Assembly: GCA_030280995.1 (NCBI GenBank)
Contig: JASXTE010000004.1
Location: 40,792,797 to 40,856,796 of the forward strand
Length of the DNA stretch: 64,000 nt
DNA from: Hemileia vastatrix
Lineage: Eukaryota > Basidiomycota > Pucciniomycetes > Pucciniales > Zaghouaniaceae
Reading direction: 5' to 3'
Positions 33,262 to 44,989 of the stretch are shown here, piece after piece. A program made the position numbers and the translations under genes. The first letter of the stretch is position 1; the number at the start of each line of letters is the position of its first letter. The notes under the pieces were generated by a model. That model was not told where the DNA came from, searched no databases, and was given only the letters and a program-made list of their open reading frames with translations.

Positions 33262-34960
33262 TGGTGATTGGTTTTTCCCATTACTTGGGTATTATCTAGT
33301 TATTTATACAATCTTTGTTGAGTGATTCTAAATTTTGTGTCAAAAAATTGTCTTTCAATTAGTGCCTTCCATTCAACCCAGGAGTTATCAATTATCTAAC
33401 TCAGAAAAGATTCAAACCATAATAAATCCACATCTGTGAATAAAAATATTAATTTTGGTGTATTTTCTTTATCAGGTAATATGTATAAAATTTTTAAGTT
33501 ACCAATTCTTTGGATAAATTTTTGCCAATCAGATTTTAAATAACTGTCAAAAGAAGGGTACTTATATAACTTAGGCCAGCTCTTTTGGTTATTTCTGACC
33601 TCCTTAACCTAAGTAATATTTATTAATTAACTTGATTTGGATAGAAGATCATTTATTTCATCTTTCACTGATTTTTTACTATCAGAGTCCATGATGCTTT
33701 TTTCTTTTTCAATAATGGGTTATTCATATGAATTTTTCATATGAAGTTGTATATTTTCCACAAAAGGGATGTTTTCATTAATTTTGTCAGTATTTTTCAA
33801 AATACTAGATACTTCTATTTCTAATCTATATAATCTATTTTTAATTAGAGGTACTTTGGATAAAGTATCATTTACATTTTAAAAAGACAAATTTACTCAT
33901 CCCTCAATTGTAGCCATTGCATTCTGTGAATATTCCAATCTACTGTATAAATTTCTAATCTTAGAGTTTAATTTTTTATTTTCATTAGTTAATTCATTAT
34001 TTGAAGTTTCAATAACTTTTAGTCAATTGGAAGTAGTACTCAATGATTTTTTAAGATTTAATAATACATTTTCTGTATTATTGTTAGACTCTCTTGAGAA
34101 TTCTTCCAATTAATAAATTCTTAATAATAATTTTCCTATGATTTTTCATTCCATTGGATTTTATTTCATGAAATACTCAATCTTATCAGCATCTAACTCA
34201 GAAGTTTCATCATTATTGTTGGACTCAAAGTTCAATTCATTTGGCTCAATTTCAATTTTATTATTATTATCCTTTTTTCCAATAAAACTACATAAAGTGT
34301 TATCATGTATAAATAAATCCACAATACTATGTTCAAATAAATAATCCTTAAGATCCTTATCAATTATATCCAATAAATTCTTATTAGTTTCATTACACAT
34401 AAATAATTCGTTATTAGTATTATATAATTGATTATCAGTAGATGGATGACTCAATATGCTCTTATTCCACTTCCCCTTCCCCTTCCCCTTCCCCTTCCTC
34501 TCTTTTCCTTTCCCCTGTAAGGATGACTGCTGGAGCTCTGATGAGGAGGATGATTGTAGTTCTGTGAGTACCAGTCCCATTTCCATTTCTTGACTGAAAT
34601 TTTTTTTTCCTCTTCTTAAGCTGGAGCTGGAGTCACTTCTGGTAGATCTATGGAGGGGTTGTTGACTACTAAAAAAGGCTGAGCCTTGAGGCCTACCAGA
34701 GCTTGATTTACTTCTATAAAACCCTGAACTGCCCTCTTTTCCAGGTATTTCTTTTGATTGAAAATATTTTTGACCTTTACTGTTAAGTTGTTTAGAGGTT
34801 GTGAGAGGGAGTAAATTTTCTCTTGCAACATTTTTTTTGATTTATTTATTGAGATTTTGTTTAATACCCTTTCTTGTTCCTCTATTGTCTTGTGAGGAAT
34901 ATTGATTCTTTTTGATTGGGTTGGAGATCCTTGATCCTCCATTTGAATTTCATGTAACAA
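33262..34960 (-). pseudogene. Gypsy gag (relic)
   Basis: Minus strand from 34960: MLHEIQMEDQGSPTQSKRIN and KKMLQEKIYSLSQPLNNLTV suggest the N-terminal coiled region; 34586-34161 is a second open piece with a KGKGKGKGKW-type stretch made by a CCCCTT microsatellite; then a capsid-like part in shifting frames near 33600-33320 (WPKLYKYPSFDSYLKSDW, KILYILPDKENTP, WVEWKALIERQF). The capsid wording resembles rust gypsy gag proteins. No zinc knuckle is readable. Stops and frameshifts throughout. Confidence 0.65.
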
Positions 34961-35629
34961 GTATATCAGCTCTAGGGCTCTAATTATAAGGTTTAACTTC
35001 CTTACTCACATTGTCAAAATTTTCAAACATCTTGCAAGTTGGTAATGTATCAAGAAATCAAGATATAAGTATTTAAAACTTCAAGAAGGAGTTTTATCAG
35101 TAAAATATAACACTACTTAAGCCAATAATTTGCTTGATAGTAGGTTTTTACAGTAAATTTATAAGTTCCAAAAGTTAAATATGCTATTATGTGGTCACTT
35201 AATGTAATAGATCCTCAAATGTAGCTGTGTTTCATATTTAAAAAAAGGAATAATGTCAGTAAGTATCTTTTTAAATTTTAAATGAATCAGAAAAACCAAG
35301 TAAGAAATGATTGAAATTCCTCTTAAAAAGAATCAATTAATAAGTTTTTATTATTTGATTTATTATCTGCAAAAATAGCAAATTTAATTAGTCTTTTGAA
35401 AGATTTTTACTAAGAACAATTTATGTTCAATTTGTATTGAAATTATTGATTCTGATATCACAATTTTTTATATAACTGGGCTTCTTTTTCTGATATCACT
35501 ATATTTAGTGACCCAATCATTTGTCATTAATCCAAATATTTTTATAGGGATGATATTTACTGTAGATTTTTTTGACTTTTTACTTACTGGAAGATAAAAC
35601 AACAGAATTCTTGAGGAAAGGCCCCTAAT
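34961..35629. other. Gypsy 5' leader region
   Basis: Between the gag start and the 5' LTR, AT-rich with no coding signal. I could not identify a primer-binding site with confidence next to the LTR end at 35630. Confidence 0.45.
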
Positions 35630-37399
35630 TTTCAGGCTGAGTTCAAGTACAGAGACATAAATTAGCTTGATTAGTAAGTTTTGTAGAATATTTAAATGGT
35701 CCAGAATAAATAGTGTTGTCCAAGTTTAATTAAGTTATTAAGTATAATTCAATGTAATGGTCTCAGCAGTTTAATCTCACTAATCATAAATGGTATGCAG
35801 CTTACAGCTGGTAGAAAAATAGAACCAATGATTTAAAACAATATTTGAAAGACTTTAGCAGTACTAATGAATATGTATTGTAATCGTTTGGTTATATATT
35901 TGTGAGGTGATGTTAAAGAATGTAGAATATGAGCCCCAAACCTCCTCCTTTTATACCCATGAATTCCCCAATTTTCCCCCTGATTTACCAATCCTTTACA
36001 TAGAAAATGACTCCCCAAACTAGTAGTTAAACTTGCCCATCAACCCAAGGATCATCCAATAACAAAATAAAAATAATATCCCATTCCAAAATACAAAAAT
36101 AACAGGGGGTAATCCATCAAAATAAAGTAATAGCCAAAATGAGAGTATGTGCTTGTAATTCTTAAAATAAATGACTAAATAAATAAATAAAGGACCTAAA
36201 TATAATGTTTAATTAAGAAGTATTAACAGTAGAAATGAAGATCTTAATTATTACAAATTTTTATGTGAAATCCCCATCTAAAAATGACCCACTTTTCCTG
36301 AGAAATCATTGTGAAACCCAAAAGAAGACGTAAAATGTGAGGTGACTGAATGCAGACTCTGGAAAGATGCTTGCTTGTGTAAATCCTTGACTAACTAGGA
36401 AATTTTTCTTATTTCTTACAATCTCACCCAGCTAGGGGCATAAAGGCATTGTAAACTAATTGGCTAGGTACTTGTGAGGAGTAATGAAAGTAGTGGGTAA
36501 GTTGTCAGGGAAGTTAACAGGGTAGAAGGGGGAGCAAGCTTTCTTTGAGGAAACAGATAGGGTTTCAATAGGGGGGAAGGGTGGAGGTTGATCCTTGAGG
36601 GGTCATGTTTTGATGGGCGGGGTTTTCAAGAATGTAAGGGAAATTAAATTCCACAGCTGACCCAAGGTGAATTAAAAAGAAAAATTTTCCAGATAAATTA
36701 GGGGGTGTCAAACATTGTCATATACAACATTAAAGCAAGCTTCAAAAAAGGTACCAATTTAGTTATTTTAATTCAAATTAAATCCCCCATAAACTGGTAT
36801 ACTTCAACAGCATGCTTTTCCTTACACATGCCATCTGTTGGGTACATCCAAGACCCTCAAGCAATTCTTCTCCTTAACTTGATTATTCAGCATTAGGTAC
36901 ACAAAGCCCCTTATCTAAAAATATTTCTTCATCTAATCCTTAAGGGTGTCACTTTTCTTGCACATATTTTTCTTGCACTTACTTTTCTTACATTTAATTT
37001 TCTGACCAAATTTCCCTCCCTAAAATATCCCTAACTTGTGCTGGATATCCCCATCAGGGATATCTTGCTTGGTGTGTAGAGATAGTGACTTTTATATACT
37101 GGCTTATAAATCTTTCCATGGCTCAATTTTTTACCATGGAGTGACCCTTCTTGATATCACTGCTTGTAATAATTTTAAATTACTACTCACCACCTCTGAA
37201 CCTGCCCCTCCTTTCTAGGATGAGCCTTTTTTCACCTTTATATTTTCCTCCTCAAAATCACAAAACTACACCCCTATTTTTTCCCTGTAGATCTTATCCT
37301 ACACCACCTCTTAATCACTGCTTAATCCCACTATTTATTTTTGTCTTTTAAATTACACTTTTACTTTATCATCTCCTCACTATCTTTCTCTCATTTTTT

Positions 37400-37775
37400 T
37401 TGTTTAGGCATGTCCTTTTTTCTCTACTTTTTCTATTCTCCATCTTGCTAAACCATCCTTCAAGCCCCCTCCACTCCCCTTCCCATCCCTCTTCCCATCA
37501 TCCCCTCCCTTTCCTCTCACTTCCAAACCTTCTCCTCTCCTTCCCCCATCCTTCTTCCTATTGCTTAAAACACCTCTCCTCTCACTTCCAAACCTTCTTC
37601 TCTCCTCCCCCTCATCCTCCTTCCTCTTGCTTTAAACACCTCTCCTTTCCTCTCCTCTCCTCACCTCACCTTCCCTTTCCTCTTGCCTCTATACCCACCC
37701 CTCCACTTTCCCTTTCATCCACTTTCCCTTTTCATCCACTTTCCCTTTTCATCCACTCCCTTCCCTCTCACTGAA
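37400..37775. repeat. Pyrimidine-rich tract with ~75-bp tandem units in element F
   Basis: C/T-rich DNA in which CACCTCTCCTCTCACTTCCA and CCTTCTTCCTxTTGCTTxAA recur at about 37500, 37570 and 37635, then (CATCCACTTTCCCTTTT)3. ORFs through it are Ser/Pro/Leu low complexity. Confidence 0.8.
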
Positions 37776-38385
37776 GAAAATGAAAAGAATCATAATTGAA
37801 AGTAATACTAAATAAATAATGATGAGATAAATAAATGAGAAAAAAATTCAAAAAACAAGTCTTTATAGTTTTCTGTAAAAAAATATCTTTTTGAAGCAGA
37901 CTAATTAATCAATCTGTAAATATTTAGCTATCATTTTAAAAACTAATTTTATTAAGTAAATTTAAAGTTTGCTTATAAATTAATCACTTAAAATTTCTCA
38001 TAGAAAAAATAATCCAAAGTATTGGGTTCTGTACACTTAAAAATAATACTTCTCATTGATTTTTGTAATTTAAAGTTTTGTTCTATTATATCTAATTTTT
38101 ATTCTTTTAATTTAAATTCTACATATATCTTCAAGCTTCTTGCTACAATAAATATGATTAAAATGAAAATTTTTGATCCATTCTTTTACTTGTGATAAAT
38201 TTGTTATGCATTTTTTCAAAGTTATATTCAAAAAACATGTAAATAAAATTAAAAGGTTTAATATCTTTGATATATTTCATTTGATTTCCTCAACTCTGTA
38301 TTTGTTTGGTGTCACTAATTTTTTACAATTTCTTATCAAAAATTTTATAAAAACTCTTCTTTTTAAAATACTGCAAACAATTGAG

Positions 38386-38473
38386 TGGAGAGGAGAGGAG
38401 AGGAGAGGAGAGGAGAGGAGAGGAGAGGAGAGGAGAGGAGAGGAGAGGAGAGGAGAGGAGAGGAGAGGAGAGG
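38386..38473. repeat. (GGAGA)n microsatellite, about 17 units
   Basis: Uninterrupted AGGAG/GGAGA pentamers in the purine-rich half of element F. The ORFs found here on both strands are products of this repeat. Confidence 0.95.
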
Positions 38474-40122
38474 AAAGTGAAGGGGAGGGGAGGATATTGA
38501 GGCAAGAGAGAAGTGGAGGGGTTGGAAGCAAGAGGCAAGAGGGAAGAGCAACTAAATGGTGGGTTGCAAGGATGGAGCACAGAAAGAGAAGAGAAAAAAA
38601 GGACACATCTTGGAAAAAAAAGAAGAGAAAGATAGTCTGGAGATGATAAAGAAAAAAGGTCAGTTTAAGCAACAAAAAAGGAAGTTTGCAAGGTGGAACA
38701 GAGTAAGAAAAGAGAAAAAGGACTCACCTCAGAAAAAAAAGGAGCATAAGAAGTTCAGGAAATGATAGAGATAGAAAAAGGATTTGATATGCAGTGGATT
38801 GGGGGGCTTAATTTTGGTTGGGGAAGTTGTGCAAATTTAAGAAGTATTTGACCTAATGTTTGACATGTATAATCCCAAGTCAGCTACTTATGATGGTGTC
38901 TTGGAATAGAGTTTTGAGACTGAAGTTTTCCAGGAATATATAGTAATTTTTGACACCCCCTATTTGGGGGGTTGTCAAATTGGGGTGGGTTCTCCAGCCT
39001 TCAAGTATGTGTCCATCCACTGTAGGTTGCTGAGAGGGAATTGAGATATTTTTGTAAGAATGAGACATCAACACCAGCATGAAAATGAGCATTCTAACCA
39101 TGGATAAACGTGGCAAAGATTCAAACCTGCAACACAAAAGTCAAGGTGAATGACTAGTGGCCGCCCAGGAAATGATTTAACCACATAGACCATCTTTCTC
39201 CAAAAAAATAGGCAATTTTAAGAGTGGTAGTCAACTCTGGGTGCCAATATTGAGGTTATTAATGAAATTGGTGCATATAATGAGGTCAATGCACTAATAA
39301 TGAAATTAGGACACTAAATAAGCACCTCTTGCTTAGTTTAGCATTTTTACACATATGGATCATATAATATGGGGTAAAATTAGTGTGAAATTACTAACTT
39401 TGTCAATAATGAAGCTATGCATGTGGAATAAATTCAGGCAGCATAAATTCATTACACAGAAGCCATTTCTAGCATAAAAAAAAGACAATTTTAGAAAGTG
39501 TTATTTTTATAAATTTAAGTAGCCAAATAAATAGTCCTAAATAAGGCAAGTTGATCTGTCAAAGGGCAATTTTAATATTGTAAAATTTTTAGTGCATAAA
39601 TTCAACTTTTAAGTGATTTAAAGCACATTTATTCATTATTTCACTATAATAATTAGAATAATAGCTTTAAGACCACTTAAAAATTATGTAACCTTGTGTC
39701 TAAGGCTCTTAAGATAACCCTAACATATTACAACCTATCATTTAGTAAATAAGACCTATAAAAGGTGGATATATGCGTGTATTTAAAGTATTCTAATGGC
39801 ATATGTTGTATTAACACACTCATTTCACTTATGTATACATATTAGGGGGTATCAGTTCTGGAAAATCTGCACATAAATTTGACAAAATCTGCACTTATTT
39901 CAGTTTGGACTTCCAAAAAACACTAGCCCCAACACAAATTGAAATAAGTCACTTATTTCACTCAAATATGCACTTTCTCAATAAAAAGTGCTGATTTCAC
40001 CATAATGTCCCATGTCACTGATTTTTCAGCATCATCCTATTGATACACCAAGCTGTGCAGAATAACACTTTATAACTCAAAAAATTATACATCATTTACA
40101 TTTTCATACTGCATAAGAGTCA

Positions 40123-41380
40123 TGCTTTCCTCACTCTCAAATCATAGTAAGCTACATCAAGCAATGAATTTTAAAGTTCTTGATCTCCTCTTGGACTCTG
40201 ATTGAAATTCTGACTCTGATCTTGGAGAAGATTTTCTTTTTTTATCAAAAGTGGCCAGGGAATGCTACCTTCTTCCAAGAAAGCCTCAAGTACTTCATAC
40301 CCTCAAGTACACCATTCAAGCCCTTCTTAACCTATCTGTACACAGTTTTAGACAGCTGTTCAGGACCTCTCAGGAATGCTCCTTAAATTCCTTAAGCTTA
40401 TTCAGGACCACCCCATCTTTCAAAATAATTATCAAAAAACACAATGTGATCCTTCAATTCAATTGGCCATCACACTATGTGATTTTGGGTTCCAATGGTA
40501 ATGGAGCTGCCTTGAAATGTTTGGAAAATGTCTTTCTTTCAGGGTAAGGCTCTGTTAACACTTATAAAAAACAATGCATCACTGCTATCAACTCCTTGGA
40601 ATCTAAACTTCTCACCTGGAAAACTAATAAAGAGCAACTTTAATCATCTCAGGTTATGCAAACAGAGGGATTCCCAGGATTTATTAGTTTAGTTGATGGT
40701 ACTACTATTCCTTTGAATCAGAAACCTGCTTAAGGTGGAAAAAATAACTTTGACCATAAAAGGAGGTAGATTATTTTTAATTCAATTCTTTCTTTTTCAT
40801 ACTAACACAATCAACTATATCTTTTCTATAGATATTCAATTGCTCTTCAGCTTATATGTGATGTGAAAAATAAATTTATGTCTTTCTTTTCTGGCTATCC
40901 TGGCTCATGTCATGACTCCTATGTCTGTCAAAGAATTCAGATTTTAAAAGAACCTTGAAAATTCTTAAATGAAGATCAATATCTTCTGGAAGATCTGGCT
41001 TATGTGAATTGAAAATATGTACTTCCTCCTTTTTGCAGAGCAGCATCTTAAGACAGTCAAAATTACAAGTTAAGAAATCATTTGGCAAAGTCAAGAGTCC
41101 ATATTGAACATTCTATTAGAATCTTGAAAGGTATGTTTTCCAGTTTAAAGGAATTAAGAAGTCCTCTTAGAAATAAATCTGAAATTGAGGAAGCAATCAA
41201 CTGTATTCTGCGTTGCACTATACTTCACAACCTACTTTCTGACCTCAAAGATCAATGATTAGAGCTGTATGATGATGAACAAGTTGAAACACCTCCCACT
41301 ATATCCAGCACTTCTATTTCCCAAACCACTAGCATACAGGCAAAAATTCTTCAAATCAAACTAGCACATTGGGAGATTTA
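40123..41380 (+). pseudogene. PIF/Harbinger-like DDE transposase of element E
   Basis: Starts MLSSLSNHSKLHQAMNF, with LDLLLDSD, SDSDLGEDFLFLSKVARE, YLLPRKPQVLHTLKYTIQAL. Catalytic region: FISLVDGTTIPLNQKP (first Asp kept), SGYPGSCHDSYVCQ, LLEDLAYVN (second Asp region, ADSAY changed to EDLAY, but a D is still there), IEHSIRILKGMFSSL (Glu) and ILRCTILHNLLSDL. Sequence 40766-40831 (GTAGAT...TTTCTATAG) looks like a 66-nt intron at exactly the site of the one in B, joining KRR to YSIALQLICDV. Frameshifts and stops (for example near 40192, 40384, 40730 and 41263) make it inactive. Confidence 0.85.
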
Positions 41381-41950
41381 GTGATTTTTCTTAAATTATT
41401 AAAAAATTCATTTCATTTTTATCTACTATTAATCTTACTTCCCACTGGGATATGCTCCATCATTATGCCAATAATACTTCAACTTTTCTCAACAAAAACC
41501 TTTTAATTTTTTTTTCATGCTCTTCAAATGATCAATTTTCCTGTATTACTCTCTTACTTTAGTAAGTTTATTTTTGCATATTGTCTTTTTTTGAATTTTT
41601 AGTGAAAGTCTCTTTTTCACTGTCTCTTTTTTTTGTTCACCAACTCAACATGAAATCACATATATTCAGCTATTGCATAATTTTTCAGTCATTCAATTTT
41701 TCATTCATCCCTTATATTTTTTTCCTCCTCTCCTCAAAAATCCCTTAAAAAATTTGGTTTCACATATTTTTTTGTCTAATCTCTGCAGGTAAGTCATTTT
41801 ATTCATTTCTTTTGATTTTTTTGTTTGCTAATTATATATATATTTTTTTTTTCTGTTTTCTTTTTTTTTGTAAGTGGTTCTTTTTGTGGTTTTCAAGGTT
41901 AAATTAACTCTTTTTTTTGTTCTTTCTCTCCCTCTTTTCTCTTTTTTTTT
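41381..41950. other. T-rich 3' flank of the transposase in element E
   Basis: Equivalent to 15480-15950 in B and 26870-27160 in D. No gene seen. Confidence 0.5.
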
Positions 41951-42500
41951 ACTCTGCATCATCCCCTCTTTATCCCTCCTTGGCCTGTTCATTATCTCAC
42001 CTTTCCCCCCTCCTTGGTATCCTCATTCCCATCTTTCCCCCCTTTCCATTCTTTTTGGCTACCTCTAACCCCCCTAAATCCACTCAAAATCCCTTCTCAT
42101 ATCCCCCTATAAACCCCTTAAACACCCCATAGCTCACCTCTTATCCCCCTCAAAATCCCCCCTTACCCCCCCTTATAATCATTTGTTAACTAATCAAATC
42201 ATTACCAATTTAATTAGCTAATAGACAATTGATAAAAAATGTTTGTTAACAAAGGAGTAGTTGGGGGGGGGGGTAAGGGGAATTAGGAGGGAGATATGAG
42301 GGGGGTCAGTGGGGGAGTATGAAGCAGGTGTAAGGGGGGGGGGTTGGAGGGGTTTTGGAGACATTTTGGTGAGGGTTTGGGGGGATTTTAGAGAGGTTTT
42401 GGAGGCTTTTTTAAGGGTGTTTGGAGGAAGTTTGGAGTGGGCTTTGGAGAAGTTTTACAAGGGGAGAAAGGGGAGCAATGAGGGAGTAATGAAAAAATTG
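41951..42500. repeat. Polypyrimidine/polypurine inverted repeat of element E
   Basis: C/T-rich left part ending CCCCCCTTACCCCCCCTTATAA-like near 42175, AT-rich centre with TTGTTAAC (about 42182) and GTTAACAA (about 42243) as facing short repeats, then G/A-rich right part (GGGGGGGGGGGTAAGGGG at about 42258). Position and composition match 15955-16545 in B, but the central arms are not perfect here. Confidence 0.7.
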
Positions 42501-42750
42501 ACAGAAAAGTTTTACAGGGACCAATGAGGGAGCCATTTAAAAATTGACAGAAAAGTTTTACAACTTCTTTTAACATTTTTTTTCTTAATTTTTTTTTTCA
42601 GAATTAACCTAAAAATATCCTCAAATTCAAGTAAAGTAATAAGCAATTTTTGATGGTTTTTTAATTTACATTATGTGAGTTTTTATTTAATTTAAAAAAA
42701 ATATTGATGACATTTTTTTGACTAGTAAAAAATTTTTTAGAAAAAAAAAA
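42501..42750. other. AT-rich spacer upstream of the TET-like gene of E
   Basis: Homologous in position and composition to 16546-17023 in B. No gene. Confidence 0.4.
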
Positions 42751-44455
42751 ATGCCTATTTCTTCTGATTCAAGCCTTGCACCTCTATTTTCATCTTTATC
42801 TTCTTTGTCTTCTTTTTAAAAATCTACTTCATTTCAATAATCAAAAAAAAATTCAGAAAAATTGTCAAAAAATAATGCAGGAAGAGAAATTCTGCTTCTT
42901 CTCATTCAAGCCTTACACATCTATCTTCATCTTTATCCTCTTTATCATATTCTTCAAAATCTACTTCATTTCAATCATCAAAAAAAATTTCAGAAAAATT
43001 GTCAAAAAATAATTCAGGAAAAAAATTCTGTTTCTTCTGATTCAAGCCTTACACAACTATCTTCATCTTTATCTTTTTTATCATCTTATTCAATTTCTAC
43101 TTCATTACAATACTCTTCAAGACCTTCAAACATAAAAAATGATGATTGATCATTTCAAAATAAAAGAATTATAAAAAATATACTTGAATATTTTATTTGG
43201 CCATATATCAAACATCAAGTATTATAAAACTAAAGTCAATAAAAAATAAACATCCCAAGAATTTACCTGAATAAATCAAATATCTAAAGAAATAAGGAGG
43301 TGATGAAGTTAAGGCTGTAATCATTAATATTTTTAAACCTCAATTTATTCATGAAAATCATTCATTTGATGTAGTTAAAGATAAATCCTTCATTCAACTA
43401 TATGAACTCATTAGGACACTATATCAAATGGCTTTGGTTTGCTTACCATTAAGGAATAAGAATTTTTTTAGTGGTATCATGATTAGTTTTGGATGGAGAC
43501 CAGGTTTTATTTAAGTTTATTCTCTTGGTAAGTCTAATAATTTTTATTGTTTCATTCTTAATATAGTTCACTCATTTTAGCTCTATAGGCATCTATTCTT
43601 TGCTCAAAAATTTATCTAAAGTGGAAATAGATAATGATTTTTTAAAATAGGACTCTTTACCTTCCTTCAATTCTTTTCTTGCTTTTTGACTTAAAAAACT
43701 CTGTAATAAAGGTTTTCAGAAAAATCACAAACTTGAAACCAGAGTTGGAATTCCAAATTTGTGTGACTTGTAATTGGAAGAAATTAGCAATGAGTATCTA
43801 TTGTTTTCAAATGTTATAATTACTCATTCAGGATTTCATTACAAGATACACACTGGCTTGAATGATGCCAATTATCTTACTTTGGTGATCTTCTTTCATA
43901 ACAATCCTACTACTGGACAACCTATTCCTTCACCTGCTAAAATCAAAGGACATGGTTTATATTTACCAGATTGTATGTGTATAATCAATTTCGGATTAGG
44001 AAATGGAATTATTGAATCATTTTGAATCTCTTCTCATGATAATCACCAAACAACAAATGCTCCTCCAGGTTTGGAATCTTGTCATGGCTCTACTCATTTT
44101 GGCTGCTCCTTACAAATAAGTCAAAAGCTAATCCAAAAGATAACCAAGGTAAAAAAAGAAAGTAAAAGTAATAAATTTAATAAAACTTTAGTTAGATCAA
44201 AAAAGTATGGGGATTTTAAAAGTCATCAAATATTTTTGGTTCTTTCATAAATTTTTAATAAATAAATCTCATATTTAAATTTACTAAACTAAATTAATCA
44301 GCCAAAAAGCTGGTGTTGTATAAACTGTAACCAAGATAAAATCAAATTGTTTTATGGGCTTCATCTAGCCTATACCAGTGGAAAGTCCCAAGCTTAGTTG
44401 CTAGACTTGATCTGCATTTTGGCTTGAGGAATTGTCATTACTTTAAAACTAGTAA
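42751..44455 (+). pseudogene. TET-like 2OG-Fe(II) dioxygenase domain protein of element E
   Basis: Serine-rich start MPISSDSSLAPLFSSLSSLS, duplicated in about 125-bp tandem units (42755, 42890, 43025). Then, with frameshifts, DEVKAVIINIFKPQFIHENH, YQMALVCLPLRNKNFFSGIM and ISFGWRPGF; a probable intron (about 43527-43588); then DSLPSFNSFLAF, EEISNEYLLFSNVIITHSGF, YKIHTGLNDANYLTL, TTGQPIPSPAKIKGHGLYLP, DNHQTTNAPPGLES, THFGCSLQISQKLIQKITK; and after another intron from about 44149 a last exon ending HFGLRNCHYF. The family call is as for the copy in B: recognised from memory as TET/JBP-like dioxygenases of rusts. In the putative iron site HxD reads HTG, so this copy should not bind metal. Several stops. 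Confidence 0.55.
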
Positions 44456-44509
44456 ATTTGATTTATCTTATTTATTTATATATTAATTTATGGAATTATA
44501 TTAAATTTT

Positions 44510-44670
44510 GGTGACTTTCACCCCTTACTTCAATAAAATTCAGGGAAGGGTATTTCCAAATTTTCCAATCTGACATGAAAAATTGATGAATTAGAAAAAT
44601 TTGGTGATACCCACCCCTTGCTTTAATAAAATGCAGGGGAGGGTATTGCCAAATTTTTCAAACAGATATA
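44510..44670. repeat. Two copies of the ~97-bp repeat in element E
   Basis: CACCCCTTACTTCAATAAAATTCAGG near 44519 and CACCCCTTGCTTTAATAAAATGCAGG near 44613, each followed by CCAAATTTT. Same unit as 18665-19100. Confidence 0.8.
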
Positions 44671-44989
44671 GAATTTTGTTGACTTAGATCTATTTAGAAA
44701 TTTAAATTGGTAGTGATGTGATAAAATTATGTTTGCAATGTGGAGTTTTTCACAGGTTTCAGTATTTTTTTACCATCTGAAATTCCAAAAGAGAAAAATT
44801 TTAGATTCCAGTAAGGACAAATGGTGTCATAAAATTCTTATTATATAACTATTTTTGATAAGATTAAAAGTAATTTTTAAAGTCATTCCCCAACCATTAA
44901 TCAATTAAAAAAGCCAATTAATTTTTTGATGTCCTCATAAGATTGGCCATTTTTTATACATTCTGTAATGAATTCATTTTTTTAAAACT

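Larger units (their letters stand above)
36700..38961. mobile_element. PIF-type non-autonomous element F (2262 bp) inside the SINE
   Basis: Ends AGGGGGTGTCAAA and TTTTTGACACCCCCT, flanked by ATT on both sides (36697-36699 and 38962-38964). No transposase or accessory gene. It contains a segment (about 36950-37095) shared with the repeat at 53640-53975, a pyrimidine-rich tract and a purine-rich tract. Presumably mobilised by transposases of the A/B/D/E type (inference from ends and duplication). Confidence 0.8.
36407..39208 (-). mobile_element. tRNA-headed SINE (about 536 bp), split by element F
   Basis: Minus strand. The head at 39208-39110 carries an A-box-like GGTCTATGTGG (39191-39181) and a B-box-like GGTTTGAATC (39127-39118), the internal Pol III promoter of a tRNA gene. 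The 3' end (36450-36408, TGGGTGAGATTGTAAGAAATAAG) equals that of the copies at 22.5, 55.5 and 63.4 kb. Flanked by TAGGAAATTTT (36396-36406) and TAGGCAATTTT (39209-39219), an 11-bp target duplication with one change, inside the gypsy LTR. Element F occupies 36700-38961. Confidence 0.78.

Noticed and set aside
37151..37774. Ser/Pro/Leu-rich open frames
   Set aside because: Low-complexity translation of a pyrimidine-rich tandem tract inside element F.
38173..38765. Overlapping open frames on both strands rich in REERRGEE or SSPLLSSP
   Set aside because: Translation of the GGAGA microsatellite and its purine-rich flank.
39110..39195. Possible tRNA gene on the minus strand
   Set aside because: A- and B-box-like motifs are there, but no cloverleaf closes and it is the head of a SINE with a target duplication.
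42309..42576. Gly-rich plus-strand and Pro-rich minus-strand frames
   Set aside because: Translation of the purine-rich arm of the inverted repeat in element E.
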